Source of the DNA: Chondrilla cf. caribensis
Lineage: Eukaryota; Porifera; Demospongiae; Chondrillida; Chondrillidae
Reading direction: 5' to 3'
Assembly: GCA_964020155.1 (NCBI GenBank)
Contig: OZ026565.1
Span: 1,155,001 to 1,185,000 of the forward strand
DNA length: 30,000 bases
The notes under the pieces are model-generated. The model was not told the DNA's origin and ran no database searches. It worked only from the letters and a program-made list of their open reading frames with translations. Positions within the stretch are counted from its first letter, which is position 1. The number at the start of each line of letters is the position of its first letter. Shown piece after piece: positions 15,001 to 23,121 of this stretch. The position numbers and the translations under genes are program-made.

Positions 15001-15955
15001 CCGAAGTGATGTACTCTTGAAAAATAACAAGCTACAATCCATCCAATTGCCTCCTATTCCCATACCAACATGTCGTGCTACAGCCGTTGTGATTGGTGGA
15101 AAGATATATGTTAGCGGAGGTGTCTGCATTGATGTTGAACGCGCTCAGTTGGTCCAAGTATACGACACCATCACTGCCGAGTGGACCACACTGCCACCTT
15201 CGCCAATCTACAGGAGTGAATCAACATTGGTGAAAGGTCAGCTGACTCTGATTGGAGGCCAAGATGCATCCACCAAAGAATTCACCGACTTGACAATCAC
15301 TTGGGATGAAGAAAATAAGCAGTGGTTTACTAAAGTACCTCCAATGCCGACAAAAAGAGTTCGTCCGAGTATCATCCACTGCAACAACCTCATGCTAGTG
15401 GCCGGTGGGATAACAAGTGATAACACTCATCTCAACACTGTTGATGTGTTTGACGTGGAAACTTCCAAATGGACCACTGGAGGTTCCTTCAAGTTACCAC
15501 TGCCATTGTGGGCAATGCAGACCTCTATCGGACGTGATTATGTGTACATCGCCTGTGGTCGTGACAGAGGAGGAGAAGGTAGAACAAAGGAATTGGGCAA
15601 CGATGTAGCCTACAAACTACCTGTGGACGACATAGTCAGTGCCATTGACAAGAATGAAGAAGGAAAGTGGATTCAACTACAGAACACTCCCAACTTTAGA
15701 TCAGGCTTAGTAGCAGACAGTGACCACCCAATAGTGGTGGGCGGGAATGATAAAACTGGCAAGCCAACCTCCGATGTCTCCATTTACGATCCAACCACTA
15801 ACAAGTGGTCTAATGTTGGGCAGTGCGTTAGACGTCACTTGCGATCTTGTGCTATTGCAGTTAGTTCATCATCTTTTGTAGTCATTGGTGGATGTGCTGA
15901 TCACAACGTTCCCAAGAACTCACTTCTTGACAACTTCGAACTGTTTTATGTGTAA
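12015..15955 (+). CDS. Death domain - coiled coil - TKL-like kinase - Kelch protein, five exons
   Basis: Exons: 12015-12036, 12113-12477, 13434-13661, 13946-14878 and 14996-15955, all with GT-AG borders and matching phases (2508 nt, 835 residues if the internal TGA is passed). A Death domain spans residues about 17-95 (DKWRSLLTQLGV and later PPTWSVLLEAL). Exon 3 is coiled-coil-like. The kinase covers about 226-480: VAVKK lysine 251, HHD at 351-353 in place of HRD, then LTSKN, DIG at 370 in place of DFG, and PPE at 394. Catalytic Asp, Asn and metal-binding Asp are kept, so activity is possible. Exon 5 encodes about five Kelch repeats (GGKIYVSGG, LTLIGGQ, LMLVAGG, PIVVGG, FVVIGG). This suggests an intracellular receptor-like signalling protein, inferred from domains. 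Exon 3 has an in-frame TGA at 13587-13589 (codon 181): a nonsense change, an error, or bypassed by alternative splicing. Confidence 0.75.
12478..13433 (+). other. Intron 2 of the Death-kinase-Kelch gene
   Basis: Begins gtaatt and ends tctgtgtag. It is AT-rich, with a short C-run near 12985 and no coding exon that fits phase 0 to phase 0. Small open frames in it show no domain. Confidence 0.6.
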
Positions 15956-16490
15956 ACATTTGGCTTCTACTGTAGTAATGATATTCATAGTTTTGAAATA
16001 CAAATTGTAGCTGATGATGCAACCAGCAATAATGCTTGCAACATCTCTGTTTCTGTTTATGTAGTCATGTTATAATATTAATAATTATTATTAATGTACG
16101 AGAATGTTTCACAAAAGTTATAACCTGAACATGATTATATGATATAATAGGATGTACGTACGTATTACAAGGTACAATATTATGAAGGAATGATGATAGT
16201 TGCACGATAGTGCATGATTATTGCCACTGATTGGCTAAAATTCAAAATTGCACTAATAATAATAAAATGCAAAAAATTATTATATCAGATACATCGTAAG
16301 ATCGATAGTAGAAAACAGGTATGAAAATTGATTGATTTATAATGTCCATCACTGGCCATGGTTTGGTATAGACCCCAGTCAATCAAATTGACAAATACTA
16401 GGTACATTACCAAGTTTGGCTAGAATTGTTAATGTGTGTGTTTCATTATATTAAATTAATACTAATAAATATAGTCTGATATTGTCTGAG
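15956..16490. repeat. 3' flank of the kinase gene and start of the sulfotransferase duplication
   Basis: From about 16035 (TTCTGTTTATGTAGTCATG) the sequence is repeated at about 17697-18138 and, in diverged form, before copies J (20619-20926) and K (28860-29264). It is the 3' flank of the minus-strand sulfotransferase copies. The first 80 bp should carry the 3' end of the Kelch-encoding transcript. No gene is seen. Confidence 0.65.
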
Positions 16491-17312
16491 TTAGGAAGTA
16501 TTTAGTCTTGTTCTGGCCTGGTACAAAGCCTCGTAGTATTGAAGTGACTCCTGAATACACTCCTCCACTATTTTGGGGTATTCACTCAGTGACTCTGGAG
16601 CAGAGGGCTTGGGCTTGATAAAACCTGAGCTGTACATTACAGTTCCGTGCCAAACAAGGTAGTCTGGAAACTGTTTCAATTCTTCTATCTCTCCGGGCTC
16701 CCATGTGAGCATGTCTTCTGTGAAAGGTAGTCCAGTGGAGGAGCAGTACAACTGCATCATCTCTTTGGGATTCTCAAGGAGGTCGTCTGCATCCAACACC
16801 AGGGGATTGGGGTCTATTTTCTGGACCACCTTATATAGTTCATAAGTTTGGCGAACACCTGTATGAGAAAAGGGGAAATCTCCATTTTGACATGCCTTGT
16901 AGTGTGAAATGGTCGCCTTTCTTGGGTGTCTTATCAGAAAAGTGTGCTTGAAATTTGCAAACTGTCCCTGGATGTAGTCTTCATATCTTCCCTCCACAAA
17001 GTAGGCCATGTCTTTTATGAACACAGCCTCATAACCGTCATATGGTGCTAATAGTCTGTCATATACCACTTGATATTCGTCATTAAACGCTCTAGGGTCT
17101 CCTGTCAAGGTCTTCTTTGGATCACTTTCTTCTGTTCTCTTCCCAGGACCGCCATAGAAAGTACCATCGGAGGGTTCAAAGATCATCTTAACTGAGGGAA
17201 GCTCTCTAATAGACCGCGCGAAGACGGAAGAGAGGGAACGCGCACTTGCCCATAACAGGACCCTCTTCAGAGGTTTACTAAAACTTGGCTGATCTATATA
17301 TTCGGGATCCAT
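16491..17312 (-). CDS. P-loop sulfotransferase-like protein, copy F (273 aa)
   Basis: Intact single-exon member of the minus-strand subfamily (MDPEYIDQPSFSKPL). P-loop VLLWASARSLSSVFARS at residues about 18-34, then FYGGPGKRTEESDPKK and FLIRHPRKATISHYK. The first variable cassette KACQNGDFPFSHTG is shared with copy B. The second, GEIEELKQFPDYLVWH, belongs to the class also seen in copies A and B, with L replacing the usual W after EE. It faces the truncated plus-strand copy G across 148 bp. PAPS-dependent sulfate transfer is inferred from the motifs. Confidence 0.75.
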   Translation of the reverse strand: MDPEYIDQPSFSKPLKRVLLWASARSLSSVFARSIRELPSVKMIFEPSDGTFYGGPGKRTEESDPKKTLTGDPRAFNDEYQVVYDRLLAPYDGYEAVFIKDMAYFVEGRYEDYIQGQFANFKHTFLIRHPRKATISHYKACQNGDFPFSHTGVRQTYELYKVVQKIDPNPLVLDADDLLENPKEMMQLYCSSTGLPFTEDMLTWEPGEIEELKQFPDYLVWHGTVMYSSGFIKPKPSAPESLSEYPKIVEECIQESLQYYEALYQARTRLNTS

Positions 17313-17460
17313 TTCAACGTAGTAAGGAACGTGTAGTAGGGGAACCCCCTACCTTATCGCCACGATGGCGTTTATAACTTTGATTTGTCTATTATAATAG
17401 GTGGGCCGAATCATAGATCCTCAATCACCGAGTATCTATGGCCGAATACGGACGGAGAAA
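17313..17460. promoter_or_regulatory. Divergent promoter between copy F and fragment G
   Basis: Carries the conserved palindrome GTAGGGG-AA-CCCCCTAC (17336-17352), CCTTATCGCC and GATGGCG, as in the B/C and H/I spacers. A 29-bp tiny TIR element with a 7-bp duplication is inserted at 17412-17440, between these motifs and the plus-strand ATG. Confidence 0.45.
17412..17440. mobile_element. Tiny 29-bp TIR element with GCCGAAT target duplication
   Basis: Starts CATAGAT and ends ATCTATG, flanked by GCCGAAT on both sides (17405-17411 and 17441-17447). The paralogous leader of copy C has a single GCCGAAT (8298-8304) and no insert, which gives the empty site directly. The interior (CTCAATCACCGAGT) is a variant of the family core. 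Confidence 0.75.
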
Positions 17461-17680
17461 ATGACTGAAACACAACAGGTTCAGCGAAAAAAACTCTTAC
17501 AAGAATATTCTTATGGACCAGTAGCTAGTCGCAGTCTATCTATCTACAGTCGTAGTTCGTTCCATCAGGGAATTGCCACGGGTGAAGACAATTTTCGAGC
17601 CTCACTTGAACCTATTCTATGACGGTCCCGGGAAAAGATCAGTGGACAGCGATCCTAGAAAGAATCTTACGAATGATACG
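17461..17680 (+). pseudogene. Truncated sulfotransferase-like fragment G
   Basis: Homologous to the first about 70 codons of copies C and D, beginning MTETQQVQRKK. A 1-bp deletion and two 4-bp duplications (in GTAGCTAGTC and TCTATCTATC) break the frame. Homology stops abruptly after GAATGATACG at 17680, where the 3' flank of copy H begins. It is the leftover end of a tandem duplication unit. Confidence 0.8.
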
Positions 17681-17689
17681 TGTATATAA

Positions 17690-18138
17690 TGCATTTGGAA
17701 TTCTGTTTATGTAGTCATGCTATAATAACTATGTAATTATGATAATGTACGAGAATGTTACACAAAATTTCTAACCTGAACATGATTATATGATATTATA
17801 GGATGTACGTATTACAAGGTACAATATGAAGGAATGATGATAGTTGCACAATAGTGCATGATTATTGCCACTGATTGACCAAAATTCAAAATTACACTGA
17901 TAAGAATAAAATGCAAAAAATTATTATATCAGATACATCGTAAAATTGATAGTAGAAAACAGGTATGAAAATTGATTGATTCATTTATAATGTCCATAAC
18001 TGGCCATGGTTTGGTATAGAACCCAGTCAATCAAATTGACAAATACTAGGTACATTACCAAGTTCGGCTAGAATTGTTAATGTGTGTGTTTCATTATATT
18101 AAATTAATACTAATAAATATAGTCTGATATTGTCTGAG
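17690..18138. repeat. 3' flank of copy H, duplicate of 16035-16490
   Basis: Close match to 16035-16490 with small indels. With the gene and promoter it forms the second of two tandem units: about 16035-17680 and 17690-19286. Confidence 0.75.
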
Positions 18139-18960
18139 TTAGGAAGTATTTAGTCTTGTTCTGACCTGGTACAAAGCCTCATAGTATTGAAGTGACTCCT
18201 GAATACACTCCTCCACTATTTTGGGGTATTCACTCAGTGACTCTGGAGCAGAGGGCTTGGGCTTGATAAAACCTGAGCTGTACATTGCAGTTCCGTGCCA
18301 AACATCATATTTACCACCACCACTCCATTCATCTATATCTCCAGGCTCCCATGTGAGCATGTCTTCTGTGAAAGGTAGTCCAGTGGAGGAGCAGTACAAC
18401 TGCATCATCTCTTTGGGGTTCTTTAGGAGGTCGTCTGCATCCAGCACCAGGGGGGTGGGGTCTATTTGCTGAACCACTCTATAGAGCTCGAACACCTGAC
18501 GAATACCAGGATATGAGAATAGCAATCCACCTTCATGGCAAACTTTGTATTTTGAAATGGTCGACTTTCTTGGGTGTCTTATCAGAAAAGTGTGCTTGAA
18601 ATTTGCAAACTGTCCCTGGATGTAGTCCTCATATCTTCCTTCCACATAGTAGGCCATGTCTTTTATAAATATAGCATCAAAACCGTCATATGGTGCTAAT
18701 AGTCGATCGTTAATCACTTGATATTCGTCATCAAACGCTCTAGGGTCTCCTGTCAAGTTCTCCTTAGGATCACTTTCTTCTGTTCTCTTCCCAGGACCGC
18801 CATAGAAAACATCCCCGAAGGGTTCAAAGATCACCTTAACTGAGGGAAGTTCTCTAATAGACCGCGCGAAGACGGAAGAGAGGGTACGCGCGTTTGCCCA
18901 TAACAAGACCCTCTTGAGAGGTTTACTAAAACTTGGTTGATCTATAGATTCAGGATCCAT
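18139..18960 (-). CDS. P-loop sulfotransferase-like protein, copy H (273 aa), mosaic
   Basis: Intact minus-strand subfamily gene (MDPESIDQPSFSKPL; LLWANARTLSSVFARS; FYGGPGKR). Its first variable cassette is KYKVCHEGGLLFSYPG, the plus-strand version found in copy D, instead of the KACQNGDFPFSHTG of its sisters F and B. The second cassette, DEWSGGGKYDVWH, is its own variant of the GRKY class. It encodes DDLLKNP where most have DDLLENP, shared with copy K. The patchwork suggests gene conversion across subfamilies. It is head-to-head with fragment I. Confidence 0.75.
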   Translation of the reverse strand: MDPESIDQPSFSKPLKRVLLWANARTLSSVFARSIRELPSVKVIFEPFGDVFYGGPGKRTEESDPKENLTGDPRAFDDEYQVINDRLLAPYDGFDAIFIKDMAYYVEGRYEDYIQGQFANFKHTFLIRHPRKSTISKYKVCHEGGLLFSYPGIRQVFELYRVVQQIDPTPLVLDADDLLKNPKEMMQLYCSSTGLPFTEDMLTWEPGDIDEWSGGGKYDVWHGTAMYSSGFIKPKPSAPESLSEYPKIVEECIQESLQYYEALYQVRTRLNTS

Positions 18961-19112
18961 TTCAACGTAGTAATTAGGAACGGTGTAGTAGGGGAACCCC
19001 CTACCTTATCGCCACGATGGCGCTTATAACTTTGATTTGCCTATTATAATAGGTGGGCCGAATCATAGATCCTCAATCACCGAGTATCTATGGCCGAATA
19101 CGGACGGAGAAA
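18961..19112. promoter_or_regulatory. Divergent promoter between copy H and fragment I
   Basis: Same palindrome GTAGGGG-AA-CCCCCTAC at 18988-19004, followed by CTTATCGCCACGATGGCG. The tiny element found at 17412 is present at 19064-19092 with the same GCCGAAT duplication (19057-19063 and 19093-19099), so it was inserted before the segment duplicated. Confidence 0.45.
19064..19092. mobile_element. Tiny 29-bp TIR element, duplicate of the 17412 copy
   Basis: Identical in arrangement and duplication to 17412-17440. It counts as the same insertion event, copied by the segmental duplication. Confidence 0.75.
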
Positions 19113-19286
19113 ATGACTGAAACACAACAGGTTCAGCGAAATAAACCTCTTACAAGAATATTCTTATGGAACAGTAGTCGCAGTCTATCTACTGTCGTCG
19201 TTCGTTCCATCATAGATACTCCAACACCAGTATCTATGGTTCCATCAGGGAAGACAATTTTCGAGCCTCACTTGAACCTATTCTAT
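19113..19286 (+). pseudogene. Truncated sulfotransferase-like fragment I with a tiny insertion
   Basis: Starts MTETQQVQRNKPLTR and keeps FLWNSSRSLSTVVVRS in frame. A 35-bp gain (28-bp element plus 7-bp duplication) and a 14-bp deletion just after it change the length by 21 bp, so the frame survives. Homology ends at TTCTAT (19286). The frame continues as unrelated sequence to a stop at 19398-19400. Most of the enzyme, including the 3'-phosphate segment, is missing. Confidence 0.8.
19211..19238. mobile_element. Tiny 28-bp TIR element inside fragment I, GTTCCAT duplication
   Basis: CATAGATAC at the left and GTATCTATG at the right, with TCCAACACCA between. Flanked by GTTCCAT on both sides (19204-19210 and 19239-19245). 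The sister sequences at 8409-8415 and 17559-17565 have one GTTCCAT and no insert. Because fragment G lacks it, the insertion is younger than the F/G-H/I duplication. Confidence 0.8.
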
Positions 19287-20618
19287 ATTGATCTGCAAGA
19301 AGACCAGCTGATCGCTGAAGGGGCATTCCTGTTAAAAAACAATCTAGGAATCGTTTATATAGGAGTTTTCAACTCCGGAAGAGATCATTTAATTTCGTAG
19401 CATAAAAAATGAAACCGGCGGTTACTTTGCAAAATTCCTATAGAGTGTGTGCACTGAATTGGGCGTGGCTGAGCATTGGCGGCCATTTTGGTGCACAAGC
19501 AACAATACAGTGGTCATTGATATTTTAGCTTCATGAGGAATCATGGTGATTTGAATTGTATTTGGATGCTCAAAGAAATCAGACAGGGACAAGGACATTT
19601 TGTTTTATCGTGATTCAGCAGAATGAATGGATCGGACTTAACTGGATTTGCCACTTGGAGCAAGATGGTCACTACAATTGGACAGGTCAATACGAAGAGC
19701 TCGCTGGTCGTATTGTGTAAAGCACTCCACCACCATTGGTCCAACCCAAGTGAAATACATTTAAAAAGCCTACCTCTGGTGAAAATGGACGAACTAGTAG
19801 CCATAGTAGTGGAATGCGGTGAATAATCTGCTCAAATCGCTCGAATAGTGAACAAAGAGTCTTACTTGATATGCTTTTTGTAAAGGGAGAAAAGGGAAAA
19901 GAATCCAAAGTAAAGGCACGACTTGTACTAGTGCATGAGACCATCAGGAGTGATGTGTCCATGAAGGTGCACTTTCTTACATCAACCTGTACTTGTTTGT
20001 AAACATCTTGAACTAGTGTGGCACGTATGTAACCTCATTGTAGTCATTTTAAAAATGAATTTTATAAATAAAAATATTATTATAAGACAATGTTGACTTG
20101 TTCAGTTTCTAATAAATTAAATCCTTGATTATTGTGACACCCAATAAATTGGCAGTTTGTAATGGTCATGCAATAATCAGCGATTCATGCAGGCCAGACT
20201 GCACCCTGTGAACATGGCAATAATATTAATTGCTCAGTGTTAAGAGTGCTCTCCATTACGAAGGATGGGAATAGGGGGGATTTTACAGTGTCGTGTTTTG
20301 TGTTACAAATTTATCCTCAGTGTCACTGTAATAGTGGTGATGTAGACTTTTTTGACCATAGACATCTAAGCAGGGCTTCCGAGGGCATGTGTCCCCACTC
20401 AAAAACAAAAACATACACATTACCCCAGATTGTAAGCAATCTCATAGGCATAACAGAATATCCCAGTATTTCATAACTCAACAGTTTGGCGGAGCTGTGG
20501 TTGTTGTCCCTCTTGTATTATCTATGGTAGAACAATTATTGAAATTGAACAATTATTCAAATTGCTATGCCACATTATTGCAATTGGTAGCACTTCAGCC
20601 TGACCGGTTGCGCCGGCC
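19287..20618. other. About 1.3 kb without a recognisable gene
   Basis: Several open frames of 65-115 codons overlap here on both strands (for example a plus-strand frame at 19623-19826), but none has a domain or clear splice structure. A short tandem pair of AACAATTATT-AAATTG lies near 20530-20562. A GGCGGCCATTTTGG box near 19478 resembles an inverted YY1-type site. The sequence separates the F-I duplication block from copy J. Confidence 0.4.
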
Positions 20619-20926
20619 CTGATAGTGCATGACTATTACCACTGGTCATGATTGACTAAAATTCAAAATTGCACTAAGAATTATAATGAGCCAAAATTGT
20701 TATAATATCAGATACATTGTAAGATTGATAGTAGAAAACAGGTATGAAAATTAATTGATTCATTTATAATGTCCATAACTGGCCATGGTTTGGTATAGAC
20801 CCCAGTCAATCAAATTGACAAATACTAGGTACATTACCAAGTGCGGCTAGAATTGTTAATGTGTGTGTTTCATTACATTGAATTAATACTAAAATTAATA
20901 AATATTATAGCTTGATATTGTCTGAG
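20619..20926. repeat. 3' flank of copy J
   Basis: Diverged copy of the flank seen after copies F and H, beginning GATAGTGCATGA and including GAAAACAGGTATGAAAATT and CTGGCCATGGTTTGGTATAG. Confidence 0.7.
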
Positions 20927-21751
20927 TTAGGAAGTATTCAGTGTTGTTCTGACCTGGTACAAAGCCTCGTAGTACGGTAGTGACTCCTGAATACACTCCT
21001 CCACTATTTTGGGGTATTCACTCAGTGACTCTGGAGCAGAGGGCTTGGGCTTGATAAAACCTGAACTGTACATTGCAGTTTTGTGCCAAACCTCATATTT
21101 TCGACCATGGTTCCATTCCTCTATATCTCCGGGCTCCCATGTGAGCATGTCTTCTGTGAAAGGTAGTCCAGTGGAGGAGCAGTACAACTGCATCATCTCT
21201 TTGGGATTCTCAAGGAGGTCGTCTGCATCCAACACCAGGGGTTTGGGGTCTATTTGCTGGACCACTCTATAGAGCTCGTAAGTTTGGCGAACACCTGGGA
21301 AATAAAAGAAAAAACCTCCTTTTTGACAGGCCTTGTAGTGTGAAATGGTCGATTTTCTTGGGTGTCTTATCAGGAAAGTGTGCTTGAAGTTGGCAAACTG
21401 TCCCTGGATGTAGTCCTCATATCTTCCCTCCGCAAAGTGGGCCATGTCTTTTATAAACACAGCCTCATAACCGTCATATGGTGCTAATAGCCTATCATAC
21501 ACCACTTGATATTCGTCATTAAACGCTCTAGGGTCTCCTGTCAAGTTCTTCTTCGGATCACTTTCTTCTGTTCTCTTCCCAGGACCGCCATAGAAAGTAC
21601 CCACGGAAGGTTGAAAGATCACCTTAACTGAGGGAAGTTCTCTAATAGACCGCGCGAAGACGGAAGAGAGGGTACGCGTGCTTGCCCATAACAAGACCCT
21701 CTTCAGAGGTTTACTAAAAATTGGCTGATCTGTAGATTCAGGATCATCCAT
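20927..21751 (-). CDS. P-loop sulfotransferase-like protein, copy J (274 aa)
   Basis: Intact minus-strand subfamily member. I place the start at the ATG at 21751 (MDDPESTDQPIFSKPL), which matches the starts of copies F and H. An upstream in-frame ATG at 21814 would add 21 residues unlike any paralogue. Motifs: LLWASTRTLSSVFARS, FYGGPGKR, FLIRHPRKSTISHYK. Cassettes are KACQKGGFFFYFPG and GDIEEWNHGRKYEVWH; the second matches the class in plus-strand copy C. It lacks the palindromic divergent promoter: its upstream sequence instead has CTTCATGTACCAGTCAC, which is also found inverted before copy D. Confidence 0.75.
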   Translation of the reverse strand: MDDPESTDQPIFSKPLKRVLLWASTRTLSSVFARSIRELPSVKVIFQPSVGTFYGGPGKRTEESDPKKNLTGDPRAFNDEYQVVYDRLLAPYDGYEAVFIKDMAHFAEGRYEDYIQGQFANFKHTFLIRHPRKSTISHYKACQKGGFFFYFPGVRQTYELYRVVQQIDPKPLVLDADDLLENPKEMMQLYCSSTGLPFTEDMLTWEPGDIEEWNHGRKYEVWHKTAMYSSGFIKPKPSAPESLSEYPKIVEECIQESLPYYEALYQVRTTLNTS

Positions 21752-21855
21752 TTCAACGAAATTATAGGAAATGGGCTCCTTCATGTACCAGTCACGAATT
21801 ATAATGATATTCATTATCCTACACTATAAGATAGAGTAGGGTAATTTCGGAAATC

Positions 21856-22218
21856 TCACTTTAAAGGGAAACGACTCCAGCTGTGTCTGATAAATGAACA
21901 GTTCGCTTTGGTTCCCCTCTGCGCTAGCACTTTGCGATCGTTTTGATATCTTAAATCGCTTATAAACAACTGGTAGAGCTGAAATTCTTCCATTTTTGTG
22001 AACGCCGTAACAATTGTATCATATAATGACCTCACGCTTACTTTCTTATCAAGCGCGCCATAATTTAAATTCCATTTTAATCCCACTATAATGCCTAAAT
22101 GGTCCAATGCGAATTTACAGACAGCTTCAAACTTCTTAAAACTTGCGTTTTCATCCCTTCCAAAATGCTGGAGTTTACACGGGATTCCGAAATTACCCGG
22201 AAATTGACATGTTCCGTC
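21856..22218 (-). CDS. Terminal exon of an unrecognised gene next to the LINE
   Basis: A phase-0 acceptor on the minus strand (TTTTCTCTTCCAG|GACGG, at 22219) opens a 121-codon frame ending in TGA at 21856-21858. The product starts GTCQFPGNFGIPC after the first Asp and includes FKKFEAVCKFALDHLGI and LYDTIVTAFTKMEEFQLYQL. It looks like a soluble helical protein piece, and I do not recognise it. No upstream exon is visible: the LINE begins a few tens of bases away, so the rest of the gene may lie beyond it, or the exon may be a relic. Confidence 0.4.
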   Translation of the reverse strand, partial: DGTCQFPGNFGIPCKLQHFGRDENASFKKFEAVCKFALDHLGIIVGLKWNLNYGALDKKVSVRSLYDTIVTAFTKMEEFQLYQLFISDLRYQNDRKVLAQRGTKANCSFIRHSWSRFPLK

Positions 22219-22272
22219 CTGGAAGAGAAAATGGGGTGCCATATATATATATGGACATGCGATGACGCCAAG

Positions 22273-23121
22273 ATGGCGGACAAAGCTAAAGAGAGAAGTA
22301 AAAATAAAAAGAGAAATGATCCGGGTAGTTGCTTTTGCAAAGCTAAAAAAGGAGGAACAGTTGTACAATGCAACAAATGCAACCGTTGGTGTCACCCTTC
22401 GTGCGTGGGGCTCTCGCCTGAGATCCTACGAGCTATGGACGATGACGCACCGTATTATTGCCCCTTGTGTATACTGAAGAAATTTTCAGATGCTCCATCT
22501 TCACCTGCCAGCGCGTGTGGACAAGACGACTCGGAGTCCATCGCCAGAATTGTAGCGGAATTCGACGACATGCGCAAGGACCTCGATGACCTAAAACGGA
22601 GTGTGAGCGATCTCTCCGCTAAATTGGACGCCTTTCAGCGTCCCATCTCCTCCGCTCCCTCAGAGACAGGTGAAACCCTACGCGCTCAACAGCGGATCCT
22701 GGAATCGCATGAGAGAGCCTTACGCAGGAACAATGTCATTGTTGTCGGCGTTGCTGAAGACGACTCCTGCAGCACATACGATGCCATACAAAAACTTTTC
22801 TCTGAGAAGCTGAACGCCCCAGGTTTATCCTTCGAGGCGAGAAGACTAGGTAAGAAAAAAGACCAGGGTACACGTTCAATCCTCGTTCGCTTTTCCGACT
22901 CCAAGAGCAAGGTGAGCGCCATGAAAAAACGTAGTTTGTTAAAAGGTTCGAAGATATACATGAATGATGACCTAACTCCCTTCCAAAAGCAAAATCAGAA
23001 AATCTTACTTGAAAGAATGAGGAAAGCCAGAGGAGAGGGAAAGTCGTCGTACATTGCCAGAGGCAACCTGTTTATCGATGGATCTGTAGTGGCCTCCCTG
23101 GACTCCTTGGAAGCCTTCTAG
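22273..23121 (+). CDS. LINE ORF1 protein: PHD finger, coiled coil, RRM-like domain (282 aa)
   Basis: I choose the ATG at 22273, inside CCAAGATGGCGGAC, because the frame upstream is not conserved-looking and the basic start MADKAKERSKNKKR leads straight into the PHD finger. The finger runs from Cys20/Cys22 through Cys33/Cys36, Cys40-His41, Cys44 to the CPLC pair near residue 70. A heptad-rich stretch (FDDMRKDLDDLKRSVSDL) at about 98-130 suggests trimerisation. The C-terminal half (NNVIVVGVAEDD, ARRLGKKK, ILVRFSD, NDDLT) resembles the L1-type ORF1 RNA-binding domain. Role: RNA binding and packaging; the PHD finger may read chromatin. Ends with TAG. Confidence 0.8.
   Translation: MADKAKERSKNKKRNDPGSCFCKAKKGGTVVQCNKCNRWCHPSCVGLSPEILRAMDDDAPYYCPLCILKKFSDAPSSPASACGQDDSESIARIVAEFDDMRKDLDDLKRSVSDLSAKLDAFQRPISSAPSETGETLRAQQRILESHERALRRNNVIVVGVAEDDSCSTYDAIQKLFSEKLNAPGLSFEARRLGKKKDQGTRSILVRFSDSKSKVSAMKKRSLLKGSKIYMNDDLTPFQKQNQKILLERMRKARGEGKSSYIARGNLFIDGSVVASLDSLEAF

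Noticed and set aside
19837..19850. 12-base match GCTCGAATAGTG to the region near 5742
   Set aside because: Several 12-base matches are expected by chance in 30 kb; no further similarity around it.
21752..21814. Upstream start adding 21 residues to sulfotransferase copy J
   Set aside because: The paralogues all begin at the MDPES-equivalent Met; the added residues have no counterpart.
22099..22272. Extending LINE ORF1 upstream to 22099
   Set aside because: The extra residues overlap the minus-strand exon and its splice acceptor and do not resemble ORF1; the ATG at 22273 fits the basic start before the PHD finger.
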